This document shows positions 11,948-22,956 of a DNA stretch of 64,000 bases, piece by piece. Position numbers and translations under genes: made by a program. The stretch is from the NCBI GenBank assembly GCA_023053545.1, contig JAKZAN010000002.1:5564375-5628374 (forward strand), in the 5' to 3' direction. Source of the stretch: Lepidurus packardi (Eukaryota; Arthropoda; Branchiopoda; Notostraca; Triopsidae). Positions within the stretch are counted from its first letter, which is position 1. Every line of letters begins with the position of its first letter. The notes beneath the pieces are model-generated. The model was given only the letters and a program-made list of their open reading frames with translations, searched no databases and was not told the DNA's origin.

Positions 11948-13562
11948 ACGTCGGTCCTTTATTTTTGTTTATATCCCGGCCAGTTACCATGGTAATTTCT
12001 AACATTTGAACCATGAATCGGTGTTCGAACTTTCTGAGCAAATATGCATTTTGTATCTTTATACATGTAAAATTCTGTATACATGTAAAATTTATGGTGT
12101 ACTGGAAACGCATATGGACATTTGCAAAAGAAAGAACGGCACTCAGTTCATAAGATTAATTGGCGGCCGGATTATTTTGTACGGGTTGAGTACATTTCTG
12201 AGTAAGAACGCTTTAGTAAAAAGATGCAATTAAACGATATCTTGGACTTTGCATTTGTATTTTTTCGCCTCGTTTCCCTTTTGTTTTCTTGTTATGTTTC
12301 TCGTGTTGTTATGACTTGTCCTCTTCATATTCCATGTGAGAAGAGATGATGTGGGAAGAGATGATGCGAAGAAATAAGATGTCTAGTGAACTAATAAACT
12401 CGTTGCTGCGGCCAAATCAAGGGGTTCATAACTCCGTTGGTAGGTGTACGAGGGTTAAGCTTTCTTTTTAACCGAGAAAAATCTCAGGGTTAAACTGTTA
12501 AATTTGGGGTTAAACGTTAAACTTCGGGTTAAACTGTTAAAGTTCGGCTAAAATCTTAAAACTTCGGTTAAAAAGTTAAAATTCATCGGTATCGCTTGCC
12601 AGCCGACATCGATTAGAAACAGTTTAAATGTGAATACTATTAGTGTGGGAAAAAGCGATTCCAAAAGTACACATTTGCTCAGATAGGCTAGGGAATCGAT
12701 AAATATAAACCATATAAAGATAACCAGATAAAGTCATCTTGTAATAGCTTTTGCTTTAGATTTCAAATGCTTTTATTATTATATTATTAGCATCATAACC
12801 TTACATTGTTGTATTTTATATATAGCGCGCAAAATGCCGTACATGGCGTGAAAAGAAGAGCATAAAGATCATTGGCTGTGGTTTTCTGGGAGGTGACCGC
12901 ACGCCCTTTTGTTGATTAATTTTGGTGAGAAAGTGTAAATCTCAGTTGTGGGCCTGTAAGTCAGCTTTTTTGCTTCACTGTAAGTTGATTTCTTTTCTAC
13001 TTCGTTGTCCTGAATCAGTGTTCAGTTTGAACATACTTCCTTGTTGAGTTTTCACATAAGAACAAAAGTTCTTTAAACTAGTGACATTGCTAATTGCTTT
13101 CAGGGCGTGGCGCGTGTTTTTTTAATCGTTTATTAATTTCCTTGATAGGAAACTCACTGGTACTCGCCTGTGCTCTCGAAAACCTGCGGTTTGTGGGAAA
13201 CCAATGCCAGGGTAAATGTCGTACTCGAAACTTAAAGAATCTCTCCATGATCTGCTAACACACTCACACTACCCTTGAATTCCACGTAAGTTCCTGTTAC
13301 TTGGCTTCACTGATTACTAATAAAGCTCACAGTTATCTATTTCCCTTGCGCCCTTTAAAACAAACCTTCTGATAAGATAAGTACAATTGATAAGTAAACG
13401 AATATCGACAACCAGGAAGGTTGCTTATCTGGCAAGCTAACCAAGGAACTCGTTCAAACCCCAATTGTCTTTTGCGTAGAGCAACTTCGTATCCTTTGTA
13501 TCGATTATACGTTCAAATTTGCCCTTTCCACAGAGAGCAGGAAAGACAAAAATTGTGCTAAA
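11948..13562. other. Intergenic between Rubicon and PINCH (divergent)
   Basis: The two genes point away from each other, so both promoters lie here. No further coding exon is convincing. It holds a degenerate tandem repeat at about 12455-12590 and an A/T-rich part. At 13140-13560 there are several possible 5' UTR splice signals for the PINCH transcript, none decisive. Confidence 0.5.
12455..12590. repeat. Degenerate short tandem repeat (GGTTAAA..GTTAAA type)
   Basis: Five or six imperfect copies of a roughly 20-bp unit built from (G)GGTTAAAC and GTTAAA(A/C)TTCGG words follow each other. Copies differ by several bases, so the array is old. Confidence 0.7.
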
Positions 13563-15718
13563 ATGGAACGTCCCAACTTAGTTTTAAAGCCTTTGAAGTC
13601 AAGTCCTCTTTACGAACGCAGAAAACACAAGCCCAACAAAGCAGCATCTGCTACAGAACCCGAATCTCGTGCGTTAGATGCTGTTTTGAGCAATCTAACC
13701 GACTATGACACGTTAGAAAGTCCTGTCGATTCAGGAATTCATACTTTGAGCTTAGTATCCAACAACAGTCATACTATAAGTAATTATAGCAATGGGTTTG
13801 ACAATAATTTACCGCCTTCTTTGCCTAAACGTAACAAAAGTAACGCCTCGACTTTAGTTGATTCCAGGTATAAGTATTTCTTAATTATCCCTCTAACAAA
13901 TTTGTTAAATTGAGAGCCTAACTGGCAAAACCCTTCTCGTTAATTCGATTTAAATTGTAGCATAATAATTTTCTTTTTTTTAATAAATCGTTGGTAGCGA
14001 ATTCAGGGGTATTGGAATGTAATTGTTAATTGTTATTATTAGTTATGACACTTTTTAATCATTTATATGCATTATCATTTTTAGTGTAATCATGTCTCTC
14101 GGAAGTATGTTCTGTTCGCGTTGCGGAGATGGATTCCAACCTCATGAGAAGATTGTCAATACTAATGGCGAACTGTGGCATCCTCACTGTTTCGTGTAAG
14201 ACTTTTTTCGTCGGAATTTTCGTGAAATCATTACTATTTTGAAATGTACTCCTAGATGTGCCCAGTGCTTCCGAGCGTTTCCGGATGGAGTTTTCTACGA
14301 ATTTGAAGGCAGGAAATATTGTGAGCACGATTTTCAGATGCTGTTCGCACCGTGCTGTGGAAAATGCAAGGAGTTTATTATTGGGCGTGTTATCAAAGCC
14401 ATGAACGCAAATTGGCACCCACAGTGTTTCCGCTGTGAGGAATGTTCGAAAGAACTAGCTGATCTGGGCTTCATCCGGTACCAAAACCGAGCGGTTTGCC
14501 ATGATTGTAATGCGATGCTCAAAGCTCGTTCCTTGGGAAAACATATCTGCCACAAATGCCAGTAAAACTAAACCTTATATTTAAAAAAAAAAATTATAAA
14601 ACCAAATTTTGTATTTCCTGAAAGAAGATCTTACGTATCCGATTGTAATTCATTGTGTTTACTAGTGCCATTATTGACGATCAACCCTTGCGCTTCCGCG
14701 GCGAAGTTTATCATCCGTACCATTTCAATTGCGCTTCCTGTAGTTCTGAGTTGACCCATGAAGCCCGAGAGGTCAAAAGCAGACCAGGTTACTCTGCCAA
14801 TGAGATGGTAATTAACTTAGAAAAAACGTCCTCTTGTACTTGTAATTAGTTGAGTAACTTATTTTTAGAATGAGCTGTATTGCCTTCGCTGCCATGATAA
14901 AATGGGTATTCCTATTTGTGGTGCTTGTCGCAGACCCATTGAAGAGCGTGTCGTCACAGCCTTGGGCAAACACTGGCATGTGGAGGTAATTCAGTAAATC
15001 CAGACTACGGTGTTCAAATGTGTACTCCGGGCATGAAAGCTTTTTGTTCCAAGCTTCTCTTGTTCTGTCTAAAGTCGTAAGCTTCGGTTATGTCTATGCT
15101 TTCATGGCTTGTTAGCTCAGTTGGTTAGAGCGTCGTGCTAATAACGCGAAGGTCGAGGGTTCGATCCCCTCACGAGCCAAGTTTTTTTTCGCCTTTTTTG
15201 GTACTTGAAATAGTTTCTTTCCATATCTCCTTTCTTATGTTATCTTTAAACTTATATTAAATTTGTTTTTAGTGTTTTGAAAAATCATTTTGATTATTTT
15301 CTAGCATTTTGTGTGTGCCAAATGTGAAAAACCATTTTTGGGCAACCGCCATTATGAGAAAAAGGGGTTGGCCTACTGCGAAACTCATTATCATCAGTTG
15401 TTCGGGAACTTGTGCCATGTCTGCAATCAAGTTATCAATGGCGATGGTAATTCTTAAACTAAAAAATGGAAAATTCGGTACTAAATTTTGTTTGGGGGGG
15501 GTGTAGTTTTCACTGCCTTGAACAAAGCTTGGTGCGTGCATCATTTTGCATGCTCTGTATGCGACACGAAAATGACGCAAAAGACCAAATTTTATGAGTT
15601 TGACCTCAAACCGGTTTGCAAAAAATGTTTCGAAAAGTTTCCTGCGGAACTGAAGAAACGACTCAAGAAAGCTTATGAAGCCAGTCCGCGCAAAACGTCA
15701 AGCACTGCAACGCCTTAA
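13563..15718 (+). CDS. LIMS1: PINCH, LIM-only focal adhesion adaptor (five LIM domains)
   Basis: Seven exons (13563-13867, 14085-14195, 14256-14561, 14666-14807, 14869-14985, 15305-15446, 15507-15718) give 444 residues in frame. From about residue 106 come five LIM domains with regular CxxC/HxxC/CxxC/CxxC zinc ligands; hallmarks are [48 protein letters not shown] and ALNKAWCV. The basic tail [14 protein letters not shown] matches the family. PINCH joins integrin-linked kinase and parvin at integrin adhesions (Drosophila steamer duck). A 100-residue Ser/Asn-rich N-terminal extension is unusual; an internal ATG (MSLGSMFC, 14092) would give the canonical form. The last intron ends in a G-run before TAG, an atypical acceptor. 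Confidence 0.95.
15106..15179 (+). tRNA. tRNA-Ile (anticodon AAT)
   Basis: A 74-nt cloverleaf lies inside the PINCH intron 14986-15304, same strand. Acceptor GGCTTGT pairs with ACGAGCC (one G-T pair), discriminator A. The A box is TAGCTCAGTTGG and the B box GGTTCGATCCC. The anticodon loop reads CTAATAA with anticodon AAT. A T-run follows at about 15182, a standard Pol III terminator. All stems close, so it looks functional. Confidence 0.95.
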
Positions 15719-17163
15719 CAGTTCCGGGGAAGAAAATTCAAAAATTTTCCTTATCATAATGCACAATTGATAATCCTTACATAGTGCTCTTTTATCTATT
15801 GCTAGTAACTCGTGTCTTTTTTATAGATTAGCTAATTCTCTTCATTATTACTGACAGTTACGCTGTTCCCTTCGGGACAAGGTTTTCTTTCTTTGGTCTG
15901 TCGAAGAAAGACGATTATTCCCTAAAGGAATATTCTGAGAACGAGACCGAATCTTTACTTTTCTGTTAAGAATTTCAGAAGGTTCTACTTTGCGCGAAAG
16001 GTGCTATTTTTTGGTAAGGGTCGCAAACGCACACCTAATTTGCATAATGCCTTGGGATAAACCGTTCTTTAATTATGACTCGCCATTCACAAAACCATGG
16101 CAAAACGATTCGATTTGTGCTTTTAACTTGCCTTAATGCTCTTTTGTTTAGATGTATATCGAATTGGTACTAGTTTAATACTCGTTGACTAAAAACGAGC
16201 GAAATAAAAATATTTAGTTCATATAGCCGAAAATTGAACTCATGAATTGTTGTATATCGCTGTCGTGGAAAAAAGTGCAGCTCAGGGGGCGTGGATAAAA
16301 ATGCGAAACAGAGCGCGAAACAGATCTCTTATTAGTTGACGTTTGGCTCAAACAGCCACTTGTCGTTTTACTCATAGCAGAGATGGAAGTGTTTTAATCA
16401 ATCTGAGGTTGCCAGATACCAAAGTGTTTAATTTGCATAACTGTTCAATTTATCTCTAAATAAGGAATTTATTGTGTTAAATTACATTACCGCCATACAT
16501 TATATTCTTATAATATTCGTAAACCCGTCGTAAGCATTCGCCAGTCGAACCTAATTCGACCGCTTTCTATAGTAGTCCCTTAATCCAGTTTGAGTCGTTC
16601 GTATATGGGCTTTTCCTACGTCGTTAAAGACGGTTACGAGGTTACGACACTTCGATAAAGCAAAATCTTTTAGAGTACGGTTCATGGTTCAAAGATTAGA
16701 CCTTCCCAGTGTGTGTATGCGTATATATCGATAGTAACGTTTAAGCAGTAATCATAACAAATGTTAGTTTGGCGTCCGTGAACGGAATTGTAACTGTCAA
16801 TTTGTACGTTTTAATGCAGTTTGACTTTGAGTCAGTTTACTAATCTAATGTTCCAGGAGTTCTTATAAAGAGTTGTCCTGGATTTTGAAGTATAGTGGTC
16901 ATTCATATTGCCTAGCATATTTTGACTAATCCCTTTTGTGTGACTCCTTCTGCGTCTCCTTCCTGCCGTCGCAATTGGATTAATCATTTGGGTAAATTCA
17001 GTTTGTGAAGGGATGTATGACCCGGACGTTTGTCCACAACTTCCTTAAATATCCAATTTAGAGACCATTTCTAATGACTGGCATATGCATGGGACCCGTC
17101 ACTGAAGTTTTTTCTAATTCTGCCAAACGCCTTTGTCGAAGGAGACAGAGTTAGAATCTCAAC
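15719..17163. other. Intergenic between PINCH and RNF13-like gene
   Basis: No convincing exon. The first part is PINCH 3' UTR. The remainder is A/T-rich and should include the promoter and 5' UTR of the downstream E3 ligase. No repeat or RNA gene recognised. Confidence 0.45.
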
Positions 17164-17660
17164 ATGTTTCCACATTGTCGGTTGCCTCGGCACATTACTG
17201 CGCTCTACTTATATCTGATCCTCAATTTTGTGGTGTTATTTCACTTTTCGCTGGTCAATGCTGATGTTGAAGCTATATCGGCGAAAACTAACGCCACTTA
17301 TGCGATTTTCCCCGACTTCCCGGCCAGTTTTGGCAAATTACTTCCTCCTAAAGGCTTAAAGGTTAGAATCGTGATATTTCGTTAATATCATTTCTTAATA
17401 TTAAAGGTCGTTTGTCTTCTTAGGGTTTCGCCGTTGCTGCCAATCCTTCTAATGCATGTGGGGGCCTACAGCCCCCGCCAGACTGGACTAATTTCACTGG
17501 TCCATGGATTGTTGTCATACAACGATACGATTGCAGCTTTGCGGATAAAATTCGTGCTGCTCAGCTTGCTAACTACGATGCAGCCATTGTATATAACAAG
17601 GGATCGAATGACTTGGGTAAAAATGTAGTAAATTTTATTCAAACATGATCATGTATTGGC

Positions 17661-17692
<32 letters not shown>

Positions 17693-19621
17693 CTCTCAGA
17701 ACCTATGGCGGCAGAAGACGCGGATGATATAAATATTCCTTCAGTTTTTATTGGCGAGGATGATGGCAAGACTATTCTTATGCGCTACTTACACAATCGG
17801 GGGTAATTGTTCCATTATTGTCTAAGTTTGAATTGGACTTTCAGTTCATTTGTGTGCGTAGTTATGCTTTGCGCTTGACGGACGATCTGCCCTTCAATTT
17901 GAACAATTATCTTCTTCCGTTTGCCATTGTAGTGGGCATCTGCTTCGTCGTCATGCTCATATTCATGGTAATTTTTGTACGTTTTTTTCTGGTTTGTTCA
18001 GCCTAACGTCACCGCAAGTCAAGCTAGCAAACTGTTGTATGAAATTTGGGAGCTAATGAATACTTTCCATTAGTTGGTTTCTTTCGCTGGGGTTTTCGAG
18101 CCGTATACCTACGTGGTACGCCAATTTGGCCACTTATCTTATAGCCTATGGATTCTTCTTAATGGGCGTTCTACTTACATTCATCGTTCTAATGGTTTGG
18201 GTCCCGATTGTATTTCAATTTTCTTCCAAAGTTGACCAAAAACTTATTTGATATCGTATAGTAAAACGTAGTTTCATAAATTTAGGTCGATGTTTCCTAG
18301 CTTGTAGGTCTCTGACGTTATGCTTTTGAGTAGGTTATCTGCTTTCATCCTAAATGCGTTTTTTTCTGTCATATCAGATAGTGAAATGTGTCAAAGACCG
18401 AAGGCGATTACGTCGATATCGGATGCCGAATTCTTCCTTGAAAAAGATCCCTACCTTGAAGTATAAGAAAGGCGATCCTTACGAGACTTGCGCCATTTGC
18501 CTTGAAGATTACCTGGACGGGGATAAGCTTCGCGTCTTACCTTGCTCGCATGGTAAGATTTACCCAAAATAATGTTCGTATCCCACGCAATTTTTTTGCC
18601 CATTGCAAACTTAGCATACCATTGTAAATGTATCGATCCCTGGCTGACCCGAAACCGGCGCGTTTGTCCAGTCTGTAAGCGAAAAGTTGTGGCCAATGGA
18701 GAGCGCTTCACGGATTCGGAATCGGACTCGGACGATGAAACGGCACCCTTGCTTCGTCCTGGTGGCTATGGTACGCAAGGTGGCACCTTTACCAACCAAG
18801 CGGTAAATTCTAGGCTTCCTACCTACGCTGTTTCATTGTTGGAATAGTCCTTTTTCTACCTCAAGGGTGGTTCACACTACCATTCAAAATCCAAAATCAC
18901 CAGTCAAAATCAAGAAAATCACTGACTGGGGGCGTGGTTTGGTCTGACTTGTGCCATTCAAATGAGATTGAATTTGGGTCCTTTGATTGTTGTGGTTTGT
19001 GTGACTTACCACATTGCCAAGGAAAGTTGTATGAAAAACATGCAGGAAACTTTGGTTTTTGAACAGCTAAATAATAAATAAAACCGTAAAAAGCCATCCA
19101 GATTTACTGAATTAATATTATAAAGTTTTATGTTGCAGTTTTATGTTTTGGCTGCAACATAAAACTTTATTATATTAATTCAGTAAATCTGGATGGCTTT
19201 TTACTGTTTTATTTAATTAATATTATCAAGTTTTATGTTGCAGTTTTGTGTTTTGGCTGCAACATAAAACTTTATTATATTAATTCAGTAAATCTGGATG
19301 GCTTTTTACAGTTTTATTTATTATTTAGCTGCTCAAAAACGAAAGTTTCCTGCACGTTTTTCATACAACTTTCCTTGGCAATGTGATAAGTCACACAAAT
19401 CACAACAATCAAAGGACCCAAATTCAATCTTATTTGAATGGCACAAGTCAGATCAAACCACGCCCCCAGTCAGTGATTTTCTTGATTTTGACTGGTGATT
19501 TTGGATTTTGAATGGTAGTGTGAACCACCCTTCAGCAATGGAATTTATTTTAAACTTCATTCCTGAGCTCATTTATTGGTTGCAGAAAAAAAGCAGCCTC
19601 GTTGGATTCCGAATACTTTGA

Positions 19622-19667
<46 letters not shown>

Positions 19668-20117
19668 TTGTAAGGCGCAGGAAGCTGCAGATCAAGCCGA
19701 AGGCGTTGATAATGAAGGCGCAACGGAAGCAGAAGACAACCACCATGATTTAGGCCACAATGCCCATTCTGGCACTCCTGAAGATTTGTACGCCTCAGCC
19801 AACGAATTTGGAGACGTTGGACAAGCTTCCAGTGACGACGAAACACCAGCGGTAACTTCTGGTAAACAATCCGCTACAATAATTACTTGAACTCTGTTCT
19901 AATCAGTCTTGGGATCGAATAGGCACACATCAAGCATTAGTTTCGTCTTCCTTTTACTCGTGCTCTGGATCTGACACAACGTCAATAGACATTACACCAG
20001 ATCCTACTGATTTGTCTCAAGGTATGCTTTGTATTCATGTTAAGGTCTTTTAACCATAGTTTGGTGTCTTTAGCTCATAACGAGGATGTCGGAGCTCGAG
20101 ATGCTCTTGTGGTTTGA
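17164..20117 (+). CDS. RNF13: PA-TM-RING E3 ubiquitin ligase, RNF13/Goliath family
   Basis: Nine exons (17164-17361, 17424-17616, 17700-17802, 17862-17967, 18378-18552, 18615-18802, 19675-19851, 19907-20021, 20074-20117) give 432 residues. An N-terminal signal/hydrophobic segment leads a protease-associated domain (VVIQRYDCSFADKIRAAQ, AAIVYNKGS). A transmembrane helix follows at about residues 180-200 (LLPFAIVVGICFVVMLIFM), then a RING-H2 (CAIC...LRVLPCSHAYHCKCIDPWL...CPVCK) and an acidic, low-complexity tail with DSESDSDDETAPLL. The family ubiquitinates substrates at endosomes and lysosomes; the LL motif fits endosomal sorting. Intron 6 contains a MITE and a 38-nt T-run. RNF167 is an equally close paralogue. 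Confidence 0.92.
17662..17692 (+). repeat. Homopolymer T tract in RNF13 intron 2
   Basis: About 31 consecutive T residues end five bases before the acceptor CAG. It serves as an extreme polypyrimidine tract. Confidence 0.9.
18864..19531. mobile_element. Long-TIR MITE in RNF13 intron 6
   Basis: Both ends match as inverted repeats for roughly 240 bp: left begins AGGGTGGTTCACACTACC, right ends with its complement GGTAGTGTGAACCACCCT. Flanking TCA occurs on both sides (18861-18863 and 19532-19534), a 3-bp target duplication. The centre (about 19127-19310) contains a 104-bp direct duplication, itself made of inverted GCAACATAAAAC words. No transposase is encoded. The 3-bp duplication suggests PIF/Harbinger mobilisation, but TCA is not the usual TWA. 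Confidence 0.85.
19627..19664 (+). repeat. 38-nt homopolymer T tract next to acceptor
   Basis: An uninterrupted T-run lies 10 bases upstream of the exon 7 acceptor of the RNF13-like gene. It is likely length-polymorphic. Confidence 0.9.
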
Positions 20118-21057
20118 ATAACCAGGTTTTTATAACTTGTCTGGAAGACCTTTGAATGCAGGAATGAATGTGCTGTGATAATAAGCTTCTTTTGTCTTAG
20201 CTAAAAAACTGTCTGGAGGAAAACGTCGTTTGGCCGGCCTCTTCCCCGCTGTAATATGGCGCAAGTGCCTTTGTATAGTCTCCTAGCGGGTTTTTTTTTT
20301 TTCATATCCTTGGACATTCCTATTTAGTCTCTTTACTAATCTGTACGTTCGTTAAAACTCCAAGCAGACAAGGATTTGGTTAACCGTGTTCCATTGTAGT
20401 GGTAATTTGAACGCATGTGGTTGTGTGTCTCCGGTCGCTATTTTTTATTGTGAAAAACATTTCAAATTAAAATGGGGGGTTTCAAAATGCTCTGGAATTT
20501 TTTATTGACTCGTGGTACAAAACCTCGTGTAATAATCGCAAGAGGAAATAATGTATGGCAGATCTAGTATCTTCTTTTTTAATAGTCTTTTAGAACGTTT
20601 TTTCACCTTACGTAACTTTGTACTTGGAACTATTTTTTCTTTCATATATAACTTAGATTCTTCCAAGGTTTTACTTTCAGTTGCCTATTGAGGAGAGAAA
20701 ACTAGTGCTGCAACATAAAAAACAAATCGCCCCCCAAAACTATTAAATATCAGCCTCTATGTTTACTTTGTTTTGTCGTTTGAAATTCATTGGAATGTTG
20801 GCGAACTTAAAAGGAATTGAAAGACAGCAGGGAAGCTACAAAGGAAAAAGGGGCGTATAATTTCACGTTATGGTTTCCACACAATACCACTTCTGGATTT
20901 GTCTCTGGAAAGTTTAGGTGAGATCTGGCAGCTTTTTTGCTAACAAAAACGCTCGAGTTCACGCATTGCACTGGTGGTGGGATTTAAATAAAAGGGTCTC
21001 TGGTCCTAAATGGAATTTCTTCACAAGTTCATGAATGTCCACTCACTTTACCCACTG
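20118..21057. other. Convergent 3' regions of RNF13-like and FBXO45 genes
   Basis: The two genes converge here, so this is expected to be 3' UTR on both strands. No exon, RNA gene or repeat was recognised. An ATTAAA-like or AATAAA-type signal cannot be assigned with confidence to either gene. Confidence 0.5.
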
Positions 21058-21881
21058 TCAGCCATCCAACGGCGGGCCTAGATACACCATTGACACTTCG
21101 GTGTGTCCGTAAACGGCCGATACTGAGGGGTAGAGCCGTTTTTCGGGCAAACCGCGGAATGCGACTCCTAGAAACTCATAATTTCTTTCAAAGGCTAGTG
21201 TGTTGTCGTCACAATCTAGTATGACACGTATTCTCTCGCCAACCTAGAAGCAAAATACGTGTTTTTATGAAAAAAGCAATGAATAAGGATATGAACCTGG
21301 TATTTGGGGGCGTTATTGAGGAGAGGATAGTTGCCCTGAGAATCTCCATTATGGAGCAAGTGATTGTCAACCAGGTTCCAACCCCAAGTTTGGTCGTCAG
21401 ATCCGAGTAGCGCGATATACCCGTGGCATTGTAATGGTGCTTCTTTGGTGGCAATGCCTACGACAGCGACAGTCCCTAAAGGTCCTTCCCAAATGACTTC
21501 CCAAGCATGTCTGCCGTGGCTGAAGCCGATTTTCCCTCGAGAAGCGTCTGTACTTTGTGCAACAGGGTTTCGGTGGAGGGTGAAGCCGTTAGGTTTAACA
21601 TAAATGTTCCGGGAGCAATCATTGGGGTTCCAGGCATGATAAAATGCCCGTAACTTGGCTTTGTAGGTGGGCACTGAGGCTAGGAGATCCGATTTGAGAA
21701 CTTCTTCAGCCAGTTTCCGGATACAATGTAACCGCCATACATCATTATTCTCGTCGTTGAGTATCCGGTACCACCTTTTGCACACTAAGGAACAGTCTCT
21801 GAGATCCTGGAGGCTTAGAAAAGAAAATATTAATTCCAAAACATGATCAGGTAAAGAGTCGGCAACCATCTTGGCCGGCAA
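21058..21881 (-). CDS. FBXO45: F-box/SPRY domain-containing protein 1 (FBXO45 / Fsn)
   Basis: Two exons (21297-21881 and 21058-21243) give 256 residues. The F-box occupies about residues 8-50 ([28 protein letters not shown]). The SPRY/B30.2 domain follows from about 90 to the end ([70 protein letters not shown] ending). FBXO45 forms an atypical Skp1 ligase with PAM/Highwire, controlling DLK/Wallenda and synapse growth. Length and the C terminus match the family exactly. The MPAKM start is chosen because the F-box follows directly. Confidence 0.95.
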
Positions 21882-22956
21882 AGACGATGCGACCGATATC
21901 GATTATCAAGGTACAGCGTGTGTTTGTCAAATTCTGCTCTGAATCATGGTAACAAAATCTGTTATTGTACAACTTTATATACAATGATAGTGAAAAATAG
22001 ACTGACTATCTCAAGTTTGGATAAAGTAACGAAAATGCATGGAAAAATTGATTTATTTACGTTTTAAAGATATATCGATTCCTAAAAAGACAGCACCACC
22101 GATCTAATACAGAGAATAAATATCACGTGATGCGACTCACCAATAGGAAGCCATACTTTGTCCTGCCGCCAAGCGCTCCAGCCCAGCTGGAACAGGACAG
22201 AGTGGAACGGTGTGTTTGCCATTAGCGCCTCGAGGAAAAGCATCGAATTCAGGTAAATTATAAACGAGTTTCTAGTTAACCTAGACAAGTTTTGTGCACA
22301 TGAACTTGTTAAGTGATTATCGATCTAAGTATTTGTTTATAATTATGGGAGGTAAGGCATAGGATCGAGCTTGGAAATGGACTGATTTGCAGGGCATCAC
22401 CGGGATTTTCGCAGGTCGCCATTTGCTGGGCCTCCCACGGCTTCTTTTTTGACGCTGGAGAACAACTCGGGTGCTTTAAAGACATGCAAATTGGGTGGGT
22501 TATCCTAAGTTGATATCATATCAAACACCTCCCTGACGATACGGCTGCTTTTTGTAATAATATTGTGCATTTCTGGCAAAGTAATCGACCCCCAAACACG
22601 CCTAGACTTGGTTCCACCTTCAAGGAAGGAATTTTTTTTATTTACCTTCCGTGTCGAACAGAAGCGTAGAATATCTCATACTTTCAATTATTTTGGATAA
22701 TTTAAGTCAAGTAAGTAACCAGTCTTAAGTTTAGTTGTATAACGAAAATTTGGGGAAGAAACAAGTTCGTCCTTTCCTTTGTTTAAGAAAGAATCATCCA
22801 TAACAATAGTTCGGATATTTATCGTCTCTCGTTTGATTTGGAACCTCTTGTAACATTCCAGGACCCGGCGTTCACACTGCTTACTTGACACAATAATGCG
22901 ATAGTGGTGGTCAGGCTTTACAAGTTGTACGTTTATCAGAACAATCTTCGAGAGAC
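21882..22956. other. Intergenic between divergent FBXO45 and DP genes
   Basis: Divergent promoters should lie near both edges. A short symmetrical TATCGAT cluster (ATATCGATTATC at about 21895 and ATATCGATT at about 22073) resembles the DREF-like DRE core TATCGATA, plausible for housekeeping/cell-cycle promoters in arthropods. No coding exon is convincing. Confidence 0.4.

Noticed and set aside
17968..18377. Possible extra transmembrane exon in the RNF13 410-bp intron
   Set aside because: Parts read as hydrophobic protein, but available splice sites leave the frame in the wrong phase for the next exon.
22082..22891. Short frames between FBXO45 and DP
   Set aside because: No conserved motif, no splice continuity, expected by chance.
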